Shown: positions 33,831-45,600 of the stretch, piece by piece | How the letters are laid out: each line of letters starts with the position of its first letter | How positions within the stretch are numbered: the stretch's first letter is position 1 | Assembly: GCA_030035585.1 (NCBI GenBank) | Contig: CM057465.1 | Span: 34,800,001 to 34,864,000 of the forward strand | Direction of reading: 5' to 3' | DNA: 64,000 nucleotides | Source: Dugong dugon | Taxonomy: Eukaryota > Chordata > Mammalia > Sirenia > Dugongidae | Position numbers and translations under genes: made by a program | The notes under the pieces: generated by a model | The model's database searches: none | The model's input: the letters and a program-made list of their open reading frames with translations, nothing else | Told to the model about the DNA's origin: nothing

Positions 33831-35179
33831 ATGTTTGCTTACTGTGTTCTATCTTCTTGTTTTGTTTTGATATGCCCCAATAGGATGCTTATGTGAACTG
33901 GTTTGATTATTGTTGCCTTTGAAGCTCTAATGTCCTGTCACCAGGTGGTTAGATCTGTTACTAGGTATGTGAGCCCAGGAGTCTGTTTTCTTTTCTTGTA
34001 TGGTTTCAGCTCTGGGGTCCAAGTAGTCAGTCACCAAGTGTGTGGTGCAGGCTCTCACCTACAGTCCTAGACAGGTAGAGGTTATTGGTGTAGGCACAGG
34101 CATCAAGCTGCAGTAGGGTGTCATGCGCTGAACAAGGCAAGGGGCTGATGGATGCCCCTGAGTTTCTGGGAGGAAAGCATATCCCTGTTCCCTAGAGTGT
34201 GTAGGTAGGTGGATTTTGCAGCCGGACTATGAGCACCCAGTGCTGTTGGCTGTAAGGATTGGGAGGCACCACTTATTCTTGGACCCCTGTCGCAGGTGTC
34301 TAGGTGATGTGGGTGGAGCCCCCAGTCCTCAGGCCCCTGATGTGGGAAGGTGAGGACCCTGCTTAATGGACAGAGCAGTGTCAAATGTTGCGAATCTGCC
34401 ACTTATCATGTAGCTGATGCATTTGAAGTTAGGCTTCAGGTATATACCCTCTTGTACTGTGTTAATGAGGGCTTAAGCTGTTGAAATGGGCCCACACAGG
34501 TCTTTGCAGGGATGAAAGGTATTCAAAGTCTGTGGACCCCATATGCCTGTGCCTAGGCAAAGGAGCTGTGCCTACTCTGAGTTCCTGGCTTAGGGGAGCT
34601 GGAAGATTATTTTTTCCTGTTTGTTAATTTGTTCCCTCTCCAGGACCAGGGAGAATGGTTCAGGGTATGTGATGTGTCCTACTTCTGGCCCAGGGGACTT
34701 GGCAGTCCCTGAAGCAAGCCTGTGACCTGGTGCAGAGCAGGGAAGGGGCAGGTAAATGGAAGAGAAGTTTTCCCCAAAGGAGGTGTTTTTTGATCTGCCC
34801 AGTAGGTCAGATGCATGTGCCTATCTTTTGCTGATTGAGTGCCGCTTTTCAGTAGTTCTGAGGCCCAAGTAGACTCTCTGCCGCTCGGTCATTCCCAATG
34901 TGGACAATGCCTCCCGAGTGCCAGTGCTTGCCTCACCGCACATGCTAGCTGAAGCGGCCTGAAGGGTGCCAGCTCCTACCAGGTCAGGTCTGGCAACTCC
35001 TCACTGCTTCCAAACCATCTCTCCCTTCCGCTGCCACTCAGTCCGATTCCTCAGCTTTGCCTTTGATGTTCAGGGCTCCTGGATTGTCATATATAATCGA
35101 TTCACTTGTTTTTTCAGGTCTTTGTTGTAAGAGGGACCACAGGAAGCTTCTGACTATTCTACCATGTTGGTCCCACCTC
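33830..35179 (-). promoter_or_regulatory. L1 copy B 5'UTR (internal promoter region)
   Basis: GC-richer than its surroundings, with blocks shared with copy C such as 'tcaccaagtgtgtggtgcag' and 'ggtgaggaccctgcttaatg'. L1 5'UTRs carry a Pol II promoter; whether this decayed copy does is unknown. No specific factor site is claimed. Confidence 0.6.
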
Positions 35180-35339
35180 GAGATATTTTTCTTTGAGGAT
35201 GAAATGCATGATGAAGGAGAACTTGATATGAACTGTATTTTTTTAAGAGAGTAATTGCTAACTAGGTTGCACTGATGGACATCAGATGAACAAAGCAGGG
35301 AATATAATTATAAATAGAAGGGGCTTGTCATTTCTCACA

Positions 35340-35900
35340 ATTTTGTTATGTTGCAGGACATCGGAGTAGTAGACCCTGTAGATCTTTCAGTGTGATGAAT
35401 TACTTAGTATGGCATTTGGGTGGGGCTATGAAAATGAGATAATTGTGGCCCATCAAGGGGATTTGTCAGTTTTGCCTTAATAGAGAGCCAATTCCATATC
35501 AGAGAGGAGCCCACCACGACCAAGGAAGGAGAAACTGTCAGGAGAGATCCACAGGAGAGACCCACGGGAGATGGTGCAGTGGCCTTCCTGGCCCATGAAG
35601 TGAGAAAGCTGAGTGCCTGTGGGCAGGGACTGAGGACCAGGGAGAAGCCTATGCCTGACTCACAAATTAGGGACTTGCCAGCCTCTGCAGCTGCGTGAGC
35701 CATTTCCTTTATATGGTTCATGAGTTCTGTGAGACATTGCAGTGAATTAGGGAATCCAAAGATGGAAGAGAGAGTTCTGAGTGGAGAGGGAATAGTTAAT
35801 GTTAGAGACGATGGAGTGTTATAGCAGTTTGGAAAAGTGGGACATTTGGGACATCTTTAATCTCCACCTCATAGCAAACAGGTTTGTGCTGATCCTTATA
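35340..35900. repeat. Probable ancient LTR-like segment, unassigned
   Basis: 'aatgagataattgtggccca' and 'aggggatttgtcagttttgc' strongly suggest an old mammalian LTR (the reversed form reads 'gccacaattatctcattttc'). The minus-strand 105-codon frame at 35404-35721 falls within it and has no viral protein motif; I treat it as chance. Confidence 0.45.
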
Positions 35901-36182
35901 AAAGAAATTGTTTGTTTAGGGTCATCCCTGAGACTGGGCCTAACATTTAAAAAATTGAAAAATGTTATATCTTAGATGAACTTATAAAAAATTTATAATT
36001 AGCTTTTACAGATGATAGAATATGGGAGGCAGGATTAATATGATGGAGGAGAGAATCAGCACACAAAGTTAATAGGCTGAGATGATGGATTACATCAAAA
36101 TTATAGGATTCATTTTAAATGTAAATATTTAAAAAGTGCAATTTAAATACTTTTAAGATGGAGAAAACACTGCTTAATAACA

Positions 36183-36217
<35 letters not shown>

Positions 36218-36330
36218 CACATGCATACATATAGATGTATACATATACATGCATACAAGCAGCCTAACCTTTTAAATTATATATATATAGTACCAGCCTA
36301 ATCTTTTAAATTATATATGTATATATAAAA
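36183..36330. repeat. AT-rich microsatellite with 34-bp tandem duplication
   Basis: (TA)n at about 36186-36213, then TACA/TGCA-type units, then a 34-bp unit starting 'cagccta' at 36260 and again at 36294, each ending in a TA run. Unstable DNA of this type often collects rearrangements. Confidence 0.9.
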
Positions 36331-36391
36331 CCAAAAAAGAAAACCACACCCATTGCGATCGAATCAATTCCAACTCATAGCAACCCTATAG
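36328..36391 (-). mobile_element. AfroSINE tail fragment
   Basis: 'cccattgcgatcgaatcaat' and 'aactcatagcaaccctatag' form the reversed tail. It is abruptly followed by (GT)n and TA-rich sequence to 36436. Confidence 0.85.
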
Positions 36392-36436
36392 TGTGTGTGT
36401 GTATATATGCATGCGTGTATGTATAGATATATATAG

Positions 36437-36522
36437 GAGTCCTGGTTGCACAGTGGTTAAGAGCTACGGCTGCTAACCAAACGGCTGGCAGTTCGAATCC
36501 ACTAGCTGCTCTTTGGAGGTTA
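36437..36522 (+). mobile_element. AfroSINE head fragment
   Basis: 'gagtcctggttgcacagtgg', 'ggctgctaaccaaacggctg' and 'ggcagttcgaatccactagc' show the head with A and B boxes. It stops at 'ctctttggagg' with no tail. Confidence 0.88.
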
Positions 36523-36552
36523 GGCTGGGACTTTATATATGATTATAAGGCT

Positions 36553-36738
36553 AATGGAGCCCTGGTGGCTCCATGGTTGAGAGCTCGGCCGCCAACCATA
36601 AGGTCAGCAGTTTGAATCCACCAGCAGCTCCTTGGAAACCCTATAGGTCAGTTCTACTCTGTCCTATAGGGTTGCTATGAGTTGGAATCGACTTGATGGC
36701 AATGGTTCATTTATTTGGGGTTTTTTTTTTTTTTTTTG
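36553..36738 (+). mobile_element. AfroSINE, short form
   Basis: Head 'gagccctggtggctccatgg', B-box region 'cagcagtttgaatccaccag', tail 'gctatgagttggaatcgact', then a T-run of about 18. Nearly complete. Confidence 0.95.
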
Positions 36739-37524
36739 GTATAAGTTTAGTATGAGCCAGTAGTATGAATTGGCTGCTAAAACTAAAAATGAAAACCTCA
36801 GGCATGATGGAAAGGTAATAAAGAGCAAAAGAAGTCATGGCTGTGTTGCTTTCTGTGATGTTTAAACTATATCCAGAGGCCTATACTGGCTTCTCAGGGC
36901 CATGTTTTAAGAAAGTACTTTTTAAGAGAGTGCTTGATATATCAGAGTGTATTCAAACAAGGCTGACCAGTTTCCTTCAGATATTTGAATTGCAAATAGA
37001 AGAAATGCTAGAATTAGTTTCTTTCAAGTAAAATCTTCAAGAAGCTGACTTGACTCCTCTATGAAGTAGCTGCAGCCGCGGCATGGCTAGCCAGATAGAT
37101 TGGTAAAGGCGATTGTTTGGTTTCACAGAGATTGAACAGAATAACTTCTTTTTCAATTAACAATTTAAGATGATGTGATTACCTTAATATATATCAATAA
37201 ATTTTGAGAAGTTAAAAGAAAAAAAAAAGATAATCCTGGGCAAGTACTGAGATGGGGCTGTCTTTCTTGATTGACTTTCTGTGCCTTGTAAATCATGTTG
37301 TGTGGACCTCATGGTTCCATTGAATGGAATGAGTGAATTTAAGTAATTGATATATACAGTGACAAGTGGCATAATAGCATCTCACAAAGCATTAAAAAGA
37401 GGGGACCATAAACAGTTTAACTTTTATTTTATCCCCAGTCAGGCCAAAAAAAAAAGGCAGGCACAACAACACAAAATTCAGAAGTGATAGTGTACACACT
37501 TTGGAGGTTTTCATGAACTAAGGA
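36739..37524. other. Unassigned DNA
   Basis: No recognised repeat. A-runs occur at about 37219-37229 and 37446-37456. Confidence 0.5.
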
Positions 37525-39430
37525 GATGGTTGTTATTAGGTGCTGTTAAGTCAGTTCTGATTCATAGTGACCCTGTGTACAACAGAATGCAACACTGCCA
37601 GTCCTGCACCATCTTCACAATCATTGCTATGTGTGAGTCCATTCTTGCAGCCAGTGTGTCATTCCATCTTGTTGAGAGTTTTCCTCTTGTTTGCTGACCC
37701 TCTAGTTTACCTAGCTAATGTCCTTCTCCAGGACTTGTCCCTCCTGATAACATGTCTATAGTACTTGAGACGAAGTCTCGCGATCCTTGCTTCTAAGGCG
37801 CATTCTGGATGTATTTCTTCCAAGACAGATTTGTTCGTTCTGTGGCAGTCCATGGTATGTTCAATATTCTTCACAAACTCTGTAATTCAGAGGCTTCAAT
37901 TCTTCTTTCGTCTTCCTTATTCATTGTCCAGCTTTCGCATGCGATTGAAAACACCATGGCTTGGGTCAGGAGCAAGGTGACATTTTGCTTTTTAATGCTA
38001 AAGAGGTCTTTTGCAGCAGATTTGCCCAGTGCAATATATTATTTGATTTCTGGACTGCTGCTTCCATGGAAGTTGATTGTGGAAACAAGTAAAATGAAGT
38101 CCTTGACACCTCCAGTAATTTTTTCTGTTTATCATGATGTTGCTTATTCGTCGAGTTGTGAGGATTTTTGTTTTCTTTATGATGTGGTGTAATCTATACT
38201 GAAGGCTGTAGTCTTTGATTTTTATCACTTAGTGCTTCAAATCCTCTTCACTTTCAGCAAGCAAGGTTGTGTCATCTACGTATTGCAGGTTGTTAATGAG
38301 TCTTCCTCCAATCCTGATGCCATGTTCTTTTTCGTATAGTCCAGTTTCTCAGTTTATTTGCTCAGCATCCAGATTGAATAAATATGGTGGAAGAATACAA
38401 CCCTGACGCACACCTTTCCTGATTTTAAACCATGCAGTATCCCCTTGTTCTGTTCAAACAACTGCCTCTTGGTCTGTGCACAGGTTCTGAATGAGCACAA
38501 CTAAGTACTCCAGAATTCATTCTTCACCATGTTATCTATAATTCGTTATGATCCACACAGTCAAATGCCTTTGCATAGTCAATAAAACACAGGTAAACAT
38601 CTTTCTGTTATTTCTGCTTTCAGCCAAGGTCCATCTGACATTAGCAATAATATCCCTCATTCCAAGTCCTCTTCTGAATCTGGCTTGAGTTTCTTGCAGT
38701 TCCCTGTCAATGTACTGCTGCAACATTTTTGAATTATGTTCTGCAAAATTTTACTTTTGTGTGATATTAATGATATTGTTTGATAATTTCTGCATTCTGT
38801 TGCATCACCTTTCTTTGGAATGGGCACAAATATGGATCTCTTTCAGTTGATCGGCCAGGTAGCTGTCTTCCAAATTTCTTGGTATAGATGAGTGAGTGCT
38901 TCCAGCATTGCATCTTTTTGTTGAAATGTCTCAATTGGTATTCTGCCAGTTCCTGAACCTTGTTTTTCGCCAATGCCTGCAGTGCAGCTTGGACTTCTTC
39001 CTTTAATACTATCAGTTCTTGATCTTATATTACCTACTGAAATGGCTGAATGTCGACCAATTATTTTTGATGTAGTGACTTGGTGTATTCCTTCCATCTT
39101 CTTTTGATGCTTCCTGCATCGTTCAATATTTTGCCTATAGAATCATTCAGTATTGCAGCTCGAGGCTTGTGTTTATTCTTCAGTTCTTTCAGCTTGAGAA
39201 ATGCTGAGCATGTTCTTCCCTTTTGATTTTCTGTCTCCAGGTCTTTGTACGTTTCATTATAATACTTTACTTTGTCCTCTCAAGCCACGCTTCGAAATCT
39301 TCTTTTAAACTCCTTTACTCATCATTTCTTCCTTTCGTTTTAGCTGCTCTACATTCAAGGGCAAGTTTCAGAGCCTCTTCTGACATCCATTTTGGTCTTT
39401 TCTTTCTTTCCTGTCCTTTTAATAACCTAA
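37525..39430 (-). mobile_element. RTE retrotransposon (BovB-like), 5' truncated, longest copy in window
   Basis: The 3' end at the low coordinate has 'ttgttattaggtgctgttaa'. The body continues for about 1.9 kb through the reverse-transcriptase region. Shared blocks with the pieces at 10.0, 43.3 and 50.5 kb confirm one family. The N-terminal endonuclease is missing, so it is 5' truncated; the upper boundary (39430-39550) is uncertain. RTE elements encode one endonuclease/reverse-transcriptase protein and end in short tandem repeats. This copy has many frame changes. Confidence 0.88.
38180..39100 (-). pseudogene. Broken RTE reverse transcriptase
   Basis: The piece at 38532-38726 reads 'QARFRRGLGMRDIIANVRW', matching the RTE/BovB motif 'GFRKGRGTRDxIANxRW' (fingers region). 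Downstream on the minus strand, 'LQYVDDTTL' at about 38260-38290 gives a YVDD catalytic box, with the Asp pair present. The D-containing 'LCFIDYAKAFDCVDH' box is frameshifted into 'MFTCVLLTMQRHLTVWI' through a missing base. Other pieces lie at 38767-39097. Confidence 0.85.
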
Positions 39431-40624
39431 CGAGATTACATTTTCTTTTTAACTATAGCTCACTTAGAACTGAAAATGAGAGTCCCTTTGGCTTCATAAC
39501 TTGCCCTTCATTCTTGTTTACTGATGCTTGCAATCTGTCACTGTGAGACTTTTCTTTTTCCTTTTTCTTTTATTTTAATAGAGATGGGTGTCTGTTTCAC
39601 AGAAATTTTATAAATCTTAAATTGAAAAAAAAGATCCTATTATTTCTTTAGAATCTGTTAAGCATATGAAAGTTTAGTTTGGTGTGTTTCAGTGGATAAC
39701 AGACACTGGATAGCAAAAGAGTCAGAAAAGGTTGACTAATAGCCACACCCTTATAATCCTTTCTGCTTTAAAAAAGCCAGCCTTGCATAGAGCTATCCTT
39801 GAAAGAACGCTTTTTTCCACTCAAACACAATCTCTGTCCCGTCCAGACACACACAAATATACATCTACTGTTCTCTCATAATCTAGATGTATGAATCTGA
39901 GAGTACATTTTGTTTTCTTAACTAACAGTACAAGTAGTGCATTGTTTAATTGAAGTTTTTTTTCATTTCACAACTGAGTTTATAGTTAGTTGTCCTGTGA
40001 CATTAACACATTGAAGTTATTCTTAGTTTGTTATTTAAGAAAATATTGGAAATATTAGACATCTTCAGGGAAATATTCTTTAAAACATAATACCAGATGG
40101 GTGAACATTTATCCTTTCCAAGAATATGAAATTTGTGACTCATTTTTATCTTTGGTTTTCCACTGTAAAGAATAGGTCTCAGCTTCCTATGTAATTTTGA
40201 TTTGTTTATCCAGCAGTTTTGTTTGTCTGTGCAGTTTTCTGTGTGCCAATTGTGGTCAATATTTGGTTTTCATAAAAGGTATGAGTTTTCTTTGAGGCTA
40301 TCTTTTCTTGGCATTGCCAAACCCACAACTAATGCACCATTACTTCAACTTTTGTTCTTAATTTAAACTTGGCACAGATTCTTTCTTTGGTGTAAAACAT
40401 GAAACACACTCCATTTTAACATGGAAGCAGGGGAGGAAACTATTTTCTTGACATTCTCTAGAGGAATCTATAGACAGGATGTTTTTGTTGCCCTTATAGG
40501 GACCGAAATATTAGCTCAATGTGCCAGTACCCACAAATTAGGGTTAGCATTGCTATTAAAAAAAAAAAAATCCAAGTCCTCATACATAACCAAACACCTT
40601 CCAACATTGGTTTTCTGGGTGTGA
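39431..40624. other. Unassigned DNA
   Basis: The first 100 bases may still be RTE-derived. The rest is AT-rich, with an A-run at 40559-40570 and nothing gene-like. Confidence 0.5.
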
Positions 40625-41372
40625 AGGCTTAAGACTGTAGTCTCATGGGAGGACTCTGTCAATTGGCATAACATAGTTCACAAAAATCATGATCCTGGGG
40701 AAGGGAGTAGCATCTGGGGTCTTTAAAGTTTGTGAAGATACAGTTACAGGACTCTGCTTGCCAGGAGCAAAACAGTAATAAGGTAACCAAAAGTACAGAG
40801 AAGAACCAAGGCTACACGAGCCACAACCTCATCTACCCTGAGACCAGCAGAACTAGATGGGACCCTGCTACCACTGCTTACCATTCTGACCCAGGTCACA
40901 ATAGTTGGTCCTGGATAGAATGAGAGAAAATATGGGTCAGAACTAAAATCCTTATTCAAAAAGAAAAAAGCCAGAGAAACTAGAACAGTAGAGAACTGAG
41001 GACTCCCTGAGACTATCACCCTGAGACACTCTTTAAACCTAGAACTGCGCCTATCCCCTGAAATCACCTTTTAGTGAAATAGCAGAGTAGCACACAAAAT
41101 AAAGAATATTACCTATAAGATCAATGCCCTAGTTATAAACCATCAGTATGAGACCAAAACATCAACAATTACTCAAAAGCAAAGATGAGAAGATAAGGGG
41201 GCAGGGAAAGTAGAGGAGTGGAAAGGGAACAAATGAACACAACTGAAGAGACTGTTGACATATTATGATAAATATAACTACTGTCACTGAACGATTTGTG
41301 TGGAAATTGTCAAATGGGAACCTAACTTGCTTTGTAAACTTTTACCAAAAACTCAATAAAGTATTATTTAAA
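40625..41372 (+). mobile_element. L1 3'UTR, 5' truncated
   Basis: 'gtcaattggcataacatagt' and 'ggagtagcatctggggtctt' match the 3'UTR of the HAL1-type element (25420-25480), but the remainder diverges to a different L1 3' end. It closes with 'tactgtcactgaacgatttg', an AATAAA signal at about 41354 and a short A-run. The open frames on both strands here are chance. Confidence 0.8.
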
Positions 41373-41421
41373 AAAATCCTGACAAGAGTCTGTTTTACTT
41401 AGTTTATGGGTGAAAATAGAT

Positions 41422-41588
41422 AAACCAAAAACCAAACCCGTTGCCATCGAGTCAATTTTGACTCATAGCGGCCCCAGAGGACAGAGTAGAACTGCCCCAT
41501 AGGGTTTCCAAGGAGCAGCTGGTGGATTTGAACTGCCTATCTTTTGGTTAGCAGCCATATCACTTAATAATTGTGCCACCAGGACTCT
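41422..41588 (-). mobile_element. AfroSINE, short form
   Basis: In reverse: 'accgttgccatcgagtc'-like tail, 'agggtttccaaggagcagct', and head 'attgtgccaccaggactct'. The middle block is missing. Confidence 0.93.
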
Positions 41589-41724
41589 AAAAATAGATAA
41601 AGACACATCAAAGTATTTCCATTTAATGGAATGCAGAGCAATCCAGGACAGATACCACCCTGACACCCAGAGGCTTTTCACTGCCGCAGTCCTACAGAAC
41701 TGACTCAACTCTGTAGGATTTAGA

Positions 41725-41940
41725 TCCAGACTACGAGGATTGAATCCTAACTCTACCACTAATATACTATAGGATCCTAGGCAAGTTATTTAGCTTCTCT
41801 GAGCCTTTGTTTCTCAAGTGTGAAATGAAGACATTAAAGATTTTGACCTCTTAAGCTGTTGTAAGGATAAAATAAGGTAAGTGACTTAGTACAGTGACTG
41901 AACCAGAGTATCATCATCATCTTTATCATCCTCATCTCTC
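41725..41940 (+). repeat. MIR element, nearly complete
   Basis: 'ttgaatcctaactctaccac', 'ggcaagttatttagcttctc', 'gagcctttgtttctcaagtg' and 'gttgtaaggataaaataagg' in correct order. Confidence 0.88.
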
Positions 41941-43297
41941 AAAATTGAATGCAAAAATTAGATTCCTTTTTGGTGAGACTGTAGGATTAGGGTCTTTATA
42001 GAGATGGCTTTGGGCATTCTGGCCTCATTACCACTCACTTTGCTCTAACTCACTAAGGCAATGACAAAGTCTTATTATATAGCAAACTGAATGGTAACAC
42101 TGTAACTCTAAGATACTAATGCATTTCTAGGATATGAATCTTTCAATCATATTTTATAAATAATTTATGTCTTGAGAGTTCAACTCATCCATATTTTGTA
42201 AGTTTTACCAATTATCTTCTCTAAGAACTGTATGAAGCTAGAAATTGAAAACACATATAAATAGTAAAAAAAGAAACCCTACCAACTTTTATCTGTCAAA
42301 TAAATCCATTTATTCTTACTTACTGAGTCCCTAGAACATATGCAGTAGCAAAAACTACTTACCATTCTCATGAGCACCCTGCCTTGCACATTATAGGCAC
42401 CTAATAAAATTTTGTTCAATTGAATTTTATGACTAAACTTTTCACAGTGAATGTTCCTTTTAAAATATTCTCTAGATCCCTTCTTTTTAAAGTAGATAAC
42501 CAGTCAGAAGTGGAGCAGTAGCCGTTGCTGAGCTTAGCAGTAGCCAAAAGAAAACTTCATCCCTAAGTCTAATGACAGCTTCTTGGATGAAGCACATGTC
42601 TGTTTCTTTTCCCTCTTTTTAAAGACAATCCCTAGGTCTGGATCCACTGCTGATTTTGCAGTTTTTACTGGTTAGATCATATTGAGAATGATGATAGCAT
42701 TAAAAATGAAGTTTTTTTATTTTTTATTTTTAATTCTTTGCCAAAGATTAGTAGAAAAGGAGAGGATGAAGAGGGGGACATCCATTGCTATTGTTCTCCC
42801 TTCCTGAATTGATAACTTTTAAAGAAATAGCACATAAGTTGTACAAAATATATAACAATTCTTGTCTAAAATGGGATTGTTTACAGACGAAGATAATTAG
42901 TACTCATGGAGGTAATGCATGAAATTATATTCAAAGAGAAATTTAATGAAAGATGTTTTGTCATTCTACTTGTGGTTACCTACTAAAGATCCAAATTTCT
43001 TCAAGTTAATCTGCATGTTTTGACATTACATTTCACAAAATTCTAACTGTGATTTTGAGTCTTGACATACAGAAAAACTTTTGTTAGAAACACCTAAATT
43101 TGTTTCAGAAATGTTAATAATTTTAGGTTTGTCACAAATTATTTTATAAATATTTCTGAATGAATTTCTCCAAATAAATTATAGGTATCTCATCATTCCA
43201 TGTCACCATACATTACTGCCAAATCCATCCATTTAGAGCTCCCATTTTGGCCATTTACTCTCAGATCGTTAACACTCCCCAAGCTACTGTAGACATA
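41941..43297. other. Unassigned DNA
   Basis: AT-rich with no recognised gene. 'gccttgcacattataggcac' (about 42382) resembles a MIR 3' end. Confidence 0.5.
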
Positions 43298-43541
43298 GGA
43301 TTGTTGTTGCTGTTGTTAGGTCCCATCGAGTGAGTTCCAACTCTTAGTGACCCTGTGTACAACAGAATGAAATACTGTCCCACCCTGCGCCATCCTCATG
43401 ATCATTGTTATGCTTGAGCCCATTGTTGCAGTCACTGTATCAATCTATCCTCTTTTTCACCCACTCCCCACTTTACCAAGCATGATGTCCTTCTCCAGGG
43501 ACTGGTACCTCCTGATAGCATGTTCAAAGTATGTGAGACAT
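43298..43541 (-). mobile_element. RTE 3' end fragment
   Basis: 'tgttgttgctgttgttaggt', 'gtgaccctgtgtacaacaga', 'catgatgtccttctccaggg' and 'cctcctgatagcatgttcaa', the same series as at 10.0 and 37.5 kb. Confidence 0.87.
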
Positions 43542-44621
43542 AGGATTAGGAGTACTAAAATCTCCCAGGTGCATGGAACCAGTGTCAACAAGACCAATTA
43601 AACTGTCAGTTGGCTTAATTTCCAGTATATGCACACATGGGAAAGAGATAACTATACATGTGAAAGGACTTTCAGAAGTTTACTCCAGTACAAAGTATGA
43701 CTATTACCATTTCCCCACACTGGATTATTATAGTGGCCTTCATTGCTCCTAAAGGGTGACTTTACCTAGTCTTTCTCTTCCAGGTTCTCAATTCGTAGCA
43801 CAGAATCATGGTTCTTTATTTCTACATAGCTCAAACTTTCAGTTTAATTGAATTTCTCATTCTTACCCACTAAAACTTGGACAGCTACAAAAGCAGTTTT
43901 GTAATCACAATTTCGTGTTTCTTGCTGCTACTGAAACAGGCAAGATGGCAGCTCTGTTGACCAGTATTAGTGAGACTTTGTGAAAATCCCAGGAAAATGT
44001 TAATGTTCCTTTTGGCTATGCTTCTAATAGATTAGCTGTATATGTGAAACTGCCCGAATTTCTCATGAGACCAATGGCTCTCAGAAGTTCTCCTCCCACC
44101 CCTCGCCTTGGGGCAGAAGTGTTGCCAGAGTCATGTTCTTTATAATACAGTCGTTTTACTCCTGATTTTGCACTAAATACAAAAACATAGTCAAGTAAAT
44201 GTTAGTGGGAAAACAAACAAAACAAACTTCTAATTGTTGACATGAATGGATAATCTTTTATCAAAATATTTAAATATGATATACTGAATGATTTTTATCA
44301 GTGGCAGGGAAAATTTCTTTCTTAAAATTAAAAAAAAAAACTAATAATTTAATTTTCTCTTGTTTCTCATTTAGCTATAATGCTAAACCCACAGGTGGAC
44401 ATTTTCATACAGATGTGAACCTCAAGAGACTTGTTATTGCTAAGTATCTTCCTTTTTTCCTGAAATCTCTTGTAGTTGCAGTCTCACCCCAAAATGAACT
44501 ATTTCTGAAATTGACCCAGATCTCTTATATCCCCGTTAATAATTTCCAGTTTATGTTTTCCTAGTAATACTCTTTTGCCTAAGAAATAAGTGAAATGTGT
44601 GGCTTTGATTTAATGTGTTAT
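43542..44621. other. Unassigned DNA
   Basis: No recognised repeat. The 87-codon plus-strand frame at 44301-44564 starts in an A-run and lacks motifs. Confidence 0.5.
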
Positions 44622-44938
44622 TTGCTGCCATTGAGTTGGCTCCCGACTCATGGTGACCCCACGCACAATGGAATGAATTGCTGCCTAGTCCTGAGCCATC
44701 CCTATGATCAGTTGCAGAGTATACCATTGTGATCTATAGATTGTCAGAAGTAGATGGCTAGGCCCTTCTCCTTAGTTCATCTTAGTCTGGAAGCTCGGCC
44801 AAAAAGTGTTCAGCATTATAGCAACACGCAAGCCTCCGCTAATGGATGGTTGGTGGCTGCACATGAGGTGCATTGACCTGAAATCTAACTTAGGTCTCCT
44901 GCGTGAAAGATGAGAATTCTACCAGTAAACCATCACTT
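44622..44938 (-). mobile_element. Long SINE with tRNA-Gly-like head
   Basis: Tail 'tcccgactcatggtgacccc', middle 'tcagaagtagatggctaggc' and 'gtctggaagctcggccaaaa'. Read on the minus strand, 44938 to about 44868 is a recognisable tRNA-Gly relic: 'gtttactggtagaattctca' (D and anticodon arms), 'cacgcaggagac', then 'aggtcaatgcacc' as the acceptor end. The B box is decayed. Same family as 26808-27105. Confidence 0.88.
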
Positions 44939-45157
44939 CTACCTGGATTTAATGTAGGTCCCAGATATTTTGAACTCATTGCTCATTCATACCTATTGTG
45001 TACCAACTATCTACTGGAGATGCAATGGGCACAAGCTCTCTGCTTGCATCTGCTGGGGATTACAGCCTCTCTTTTTAAGAAATAATAGGTCAAATTAGAA
45101 ATAGTTTTAAAAAATATTTAAAGATACTATTATTTTAAAGATCTTGCTATGCTATAG

Positions 45158-45327
45158 AAGCCCTGCTGGCACAGTGGTTAAGTGTTCGGCTGCTAACCAA
45201 AAGGTCGGCAGTTCGAATCCACCAGCCGTTCCTTGGAAACTCTATGGCGCAGTTCTGTTCTGTCCTATAGGGTCACTATCAGTGGGAATCGACTGGATGG
45301 CAACGGATTTGGTTTTGGTTTTTTACT
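45158..45327 (+). mobile_element. AfroSINE, short form
   Basis: 'agccctgctggcacagtggt', 'ggtcggcagttcgaatccac', 'tcctatagggtcactatcag', ending 'cggatttggttttggttttt'. Flanked by 'ctatgctataga' (45148-45159) and 'ctatgttataga' (about 45328-45339), a target duplication with one difference. Confidence 0.95.
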
Positions 45328-45374
45328 ATGTTATAGAAAAACGTAAGAGAAAGTCCATAATACTTATCTATTAT

Positions 45375-45600
45375 GGGCTTTGGAATAGAAAAATCAATTT
45401 TTGAATCCTGCCATGGTTATTTCCAGGCACAAATTACACTTGACTTTCTGAGTTCTCACTTTCTTCCCTCTAAAACGGAGATAATAAGAGTATCGTCCTC
45501 ATATAGGTGAGTGAGAATTATGAGAGATAAAATGCACAGACTGCCACCAGCTAGGAACTTAACGCCCTGTGCCTTTTATTATTGTTGTTATTGATATTAT
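45375..45600 (+). repeat. MIR element
   Basis: 'tttgaatcctgccatggtta', 'tctgagttctcactttcttc', 'aaaacggagataataagagt' and 'gagagataaaatgcacagac' are in MIR order. Confidence 0.75.

Larger units (their letters stand above)
27582..35179 (-). mobile_element. Near-full-length L1 copy B
   Basis: About 7.6 kb on the minus strand. The 5' end is at about 35179 ('accatgttggtcccacctc' on the plus strand, paralleled by 'gccatcttggccttgcctcc' in copy C). Then come a 1.3-kb 5'UTR, ORF1, an intergenic spacer, ORF2 starting at 32335, and a 0.9-kb 3'UTR ending in poly-A (reversed T-run at 27582-27590). All main parts are present, but both frames are broken many times. A clear target duplication was not found. 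Confidence 0.93.

Noticed and set aside
35404..35721. 105-codon minus-strand frame, considered as an endogenous retroviral protein piece
   Set aside because: No viral protein motif; the DNA resembles an LTR, which is noncoding.
44868..44938. Possible functional tRNA-Gly gene
   Set aside because: The B box and the T arm are degraded and the sequence is the head of a SINE with a body and tail attached.
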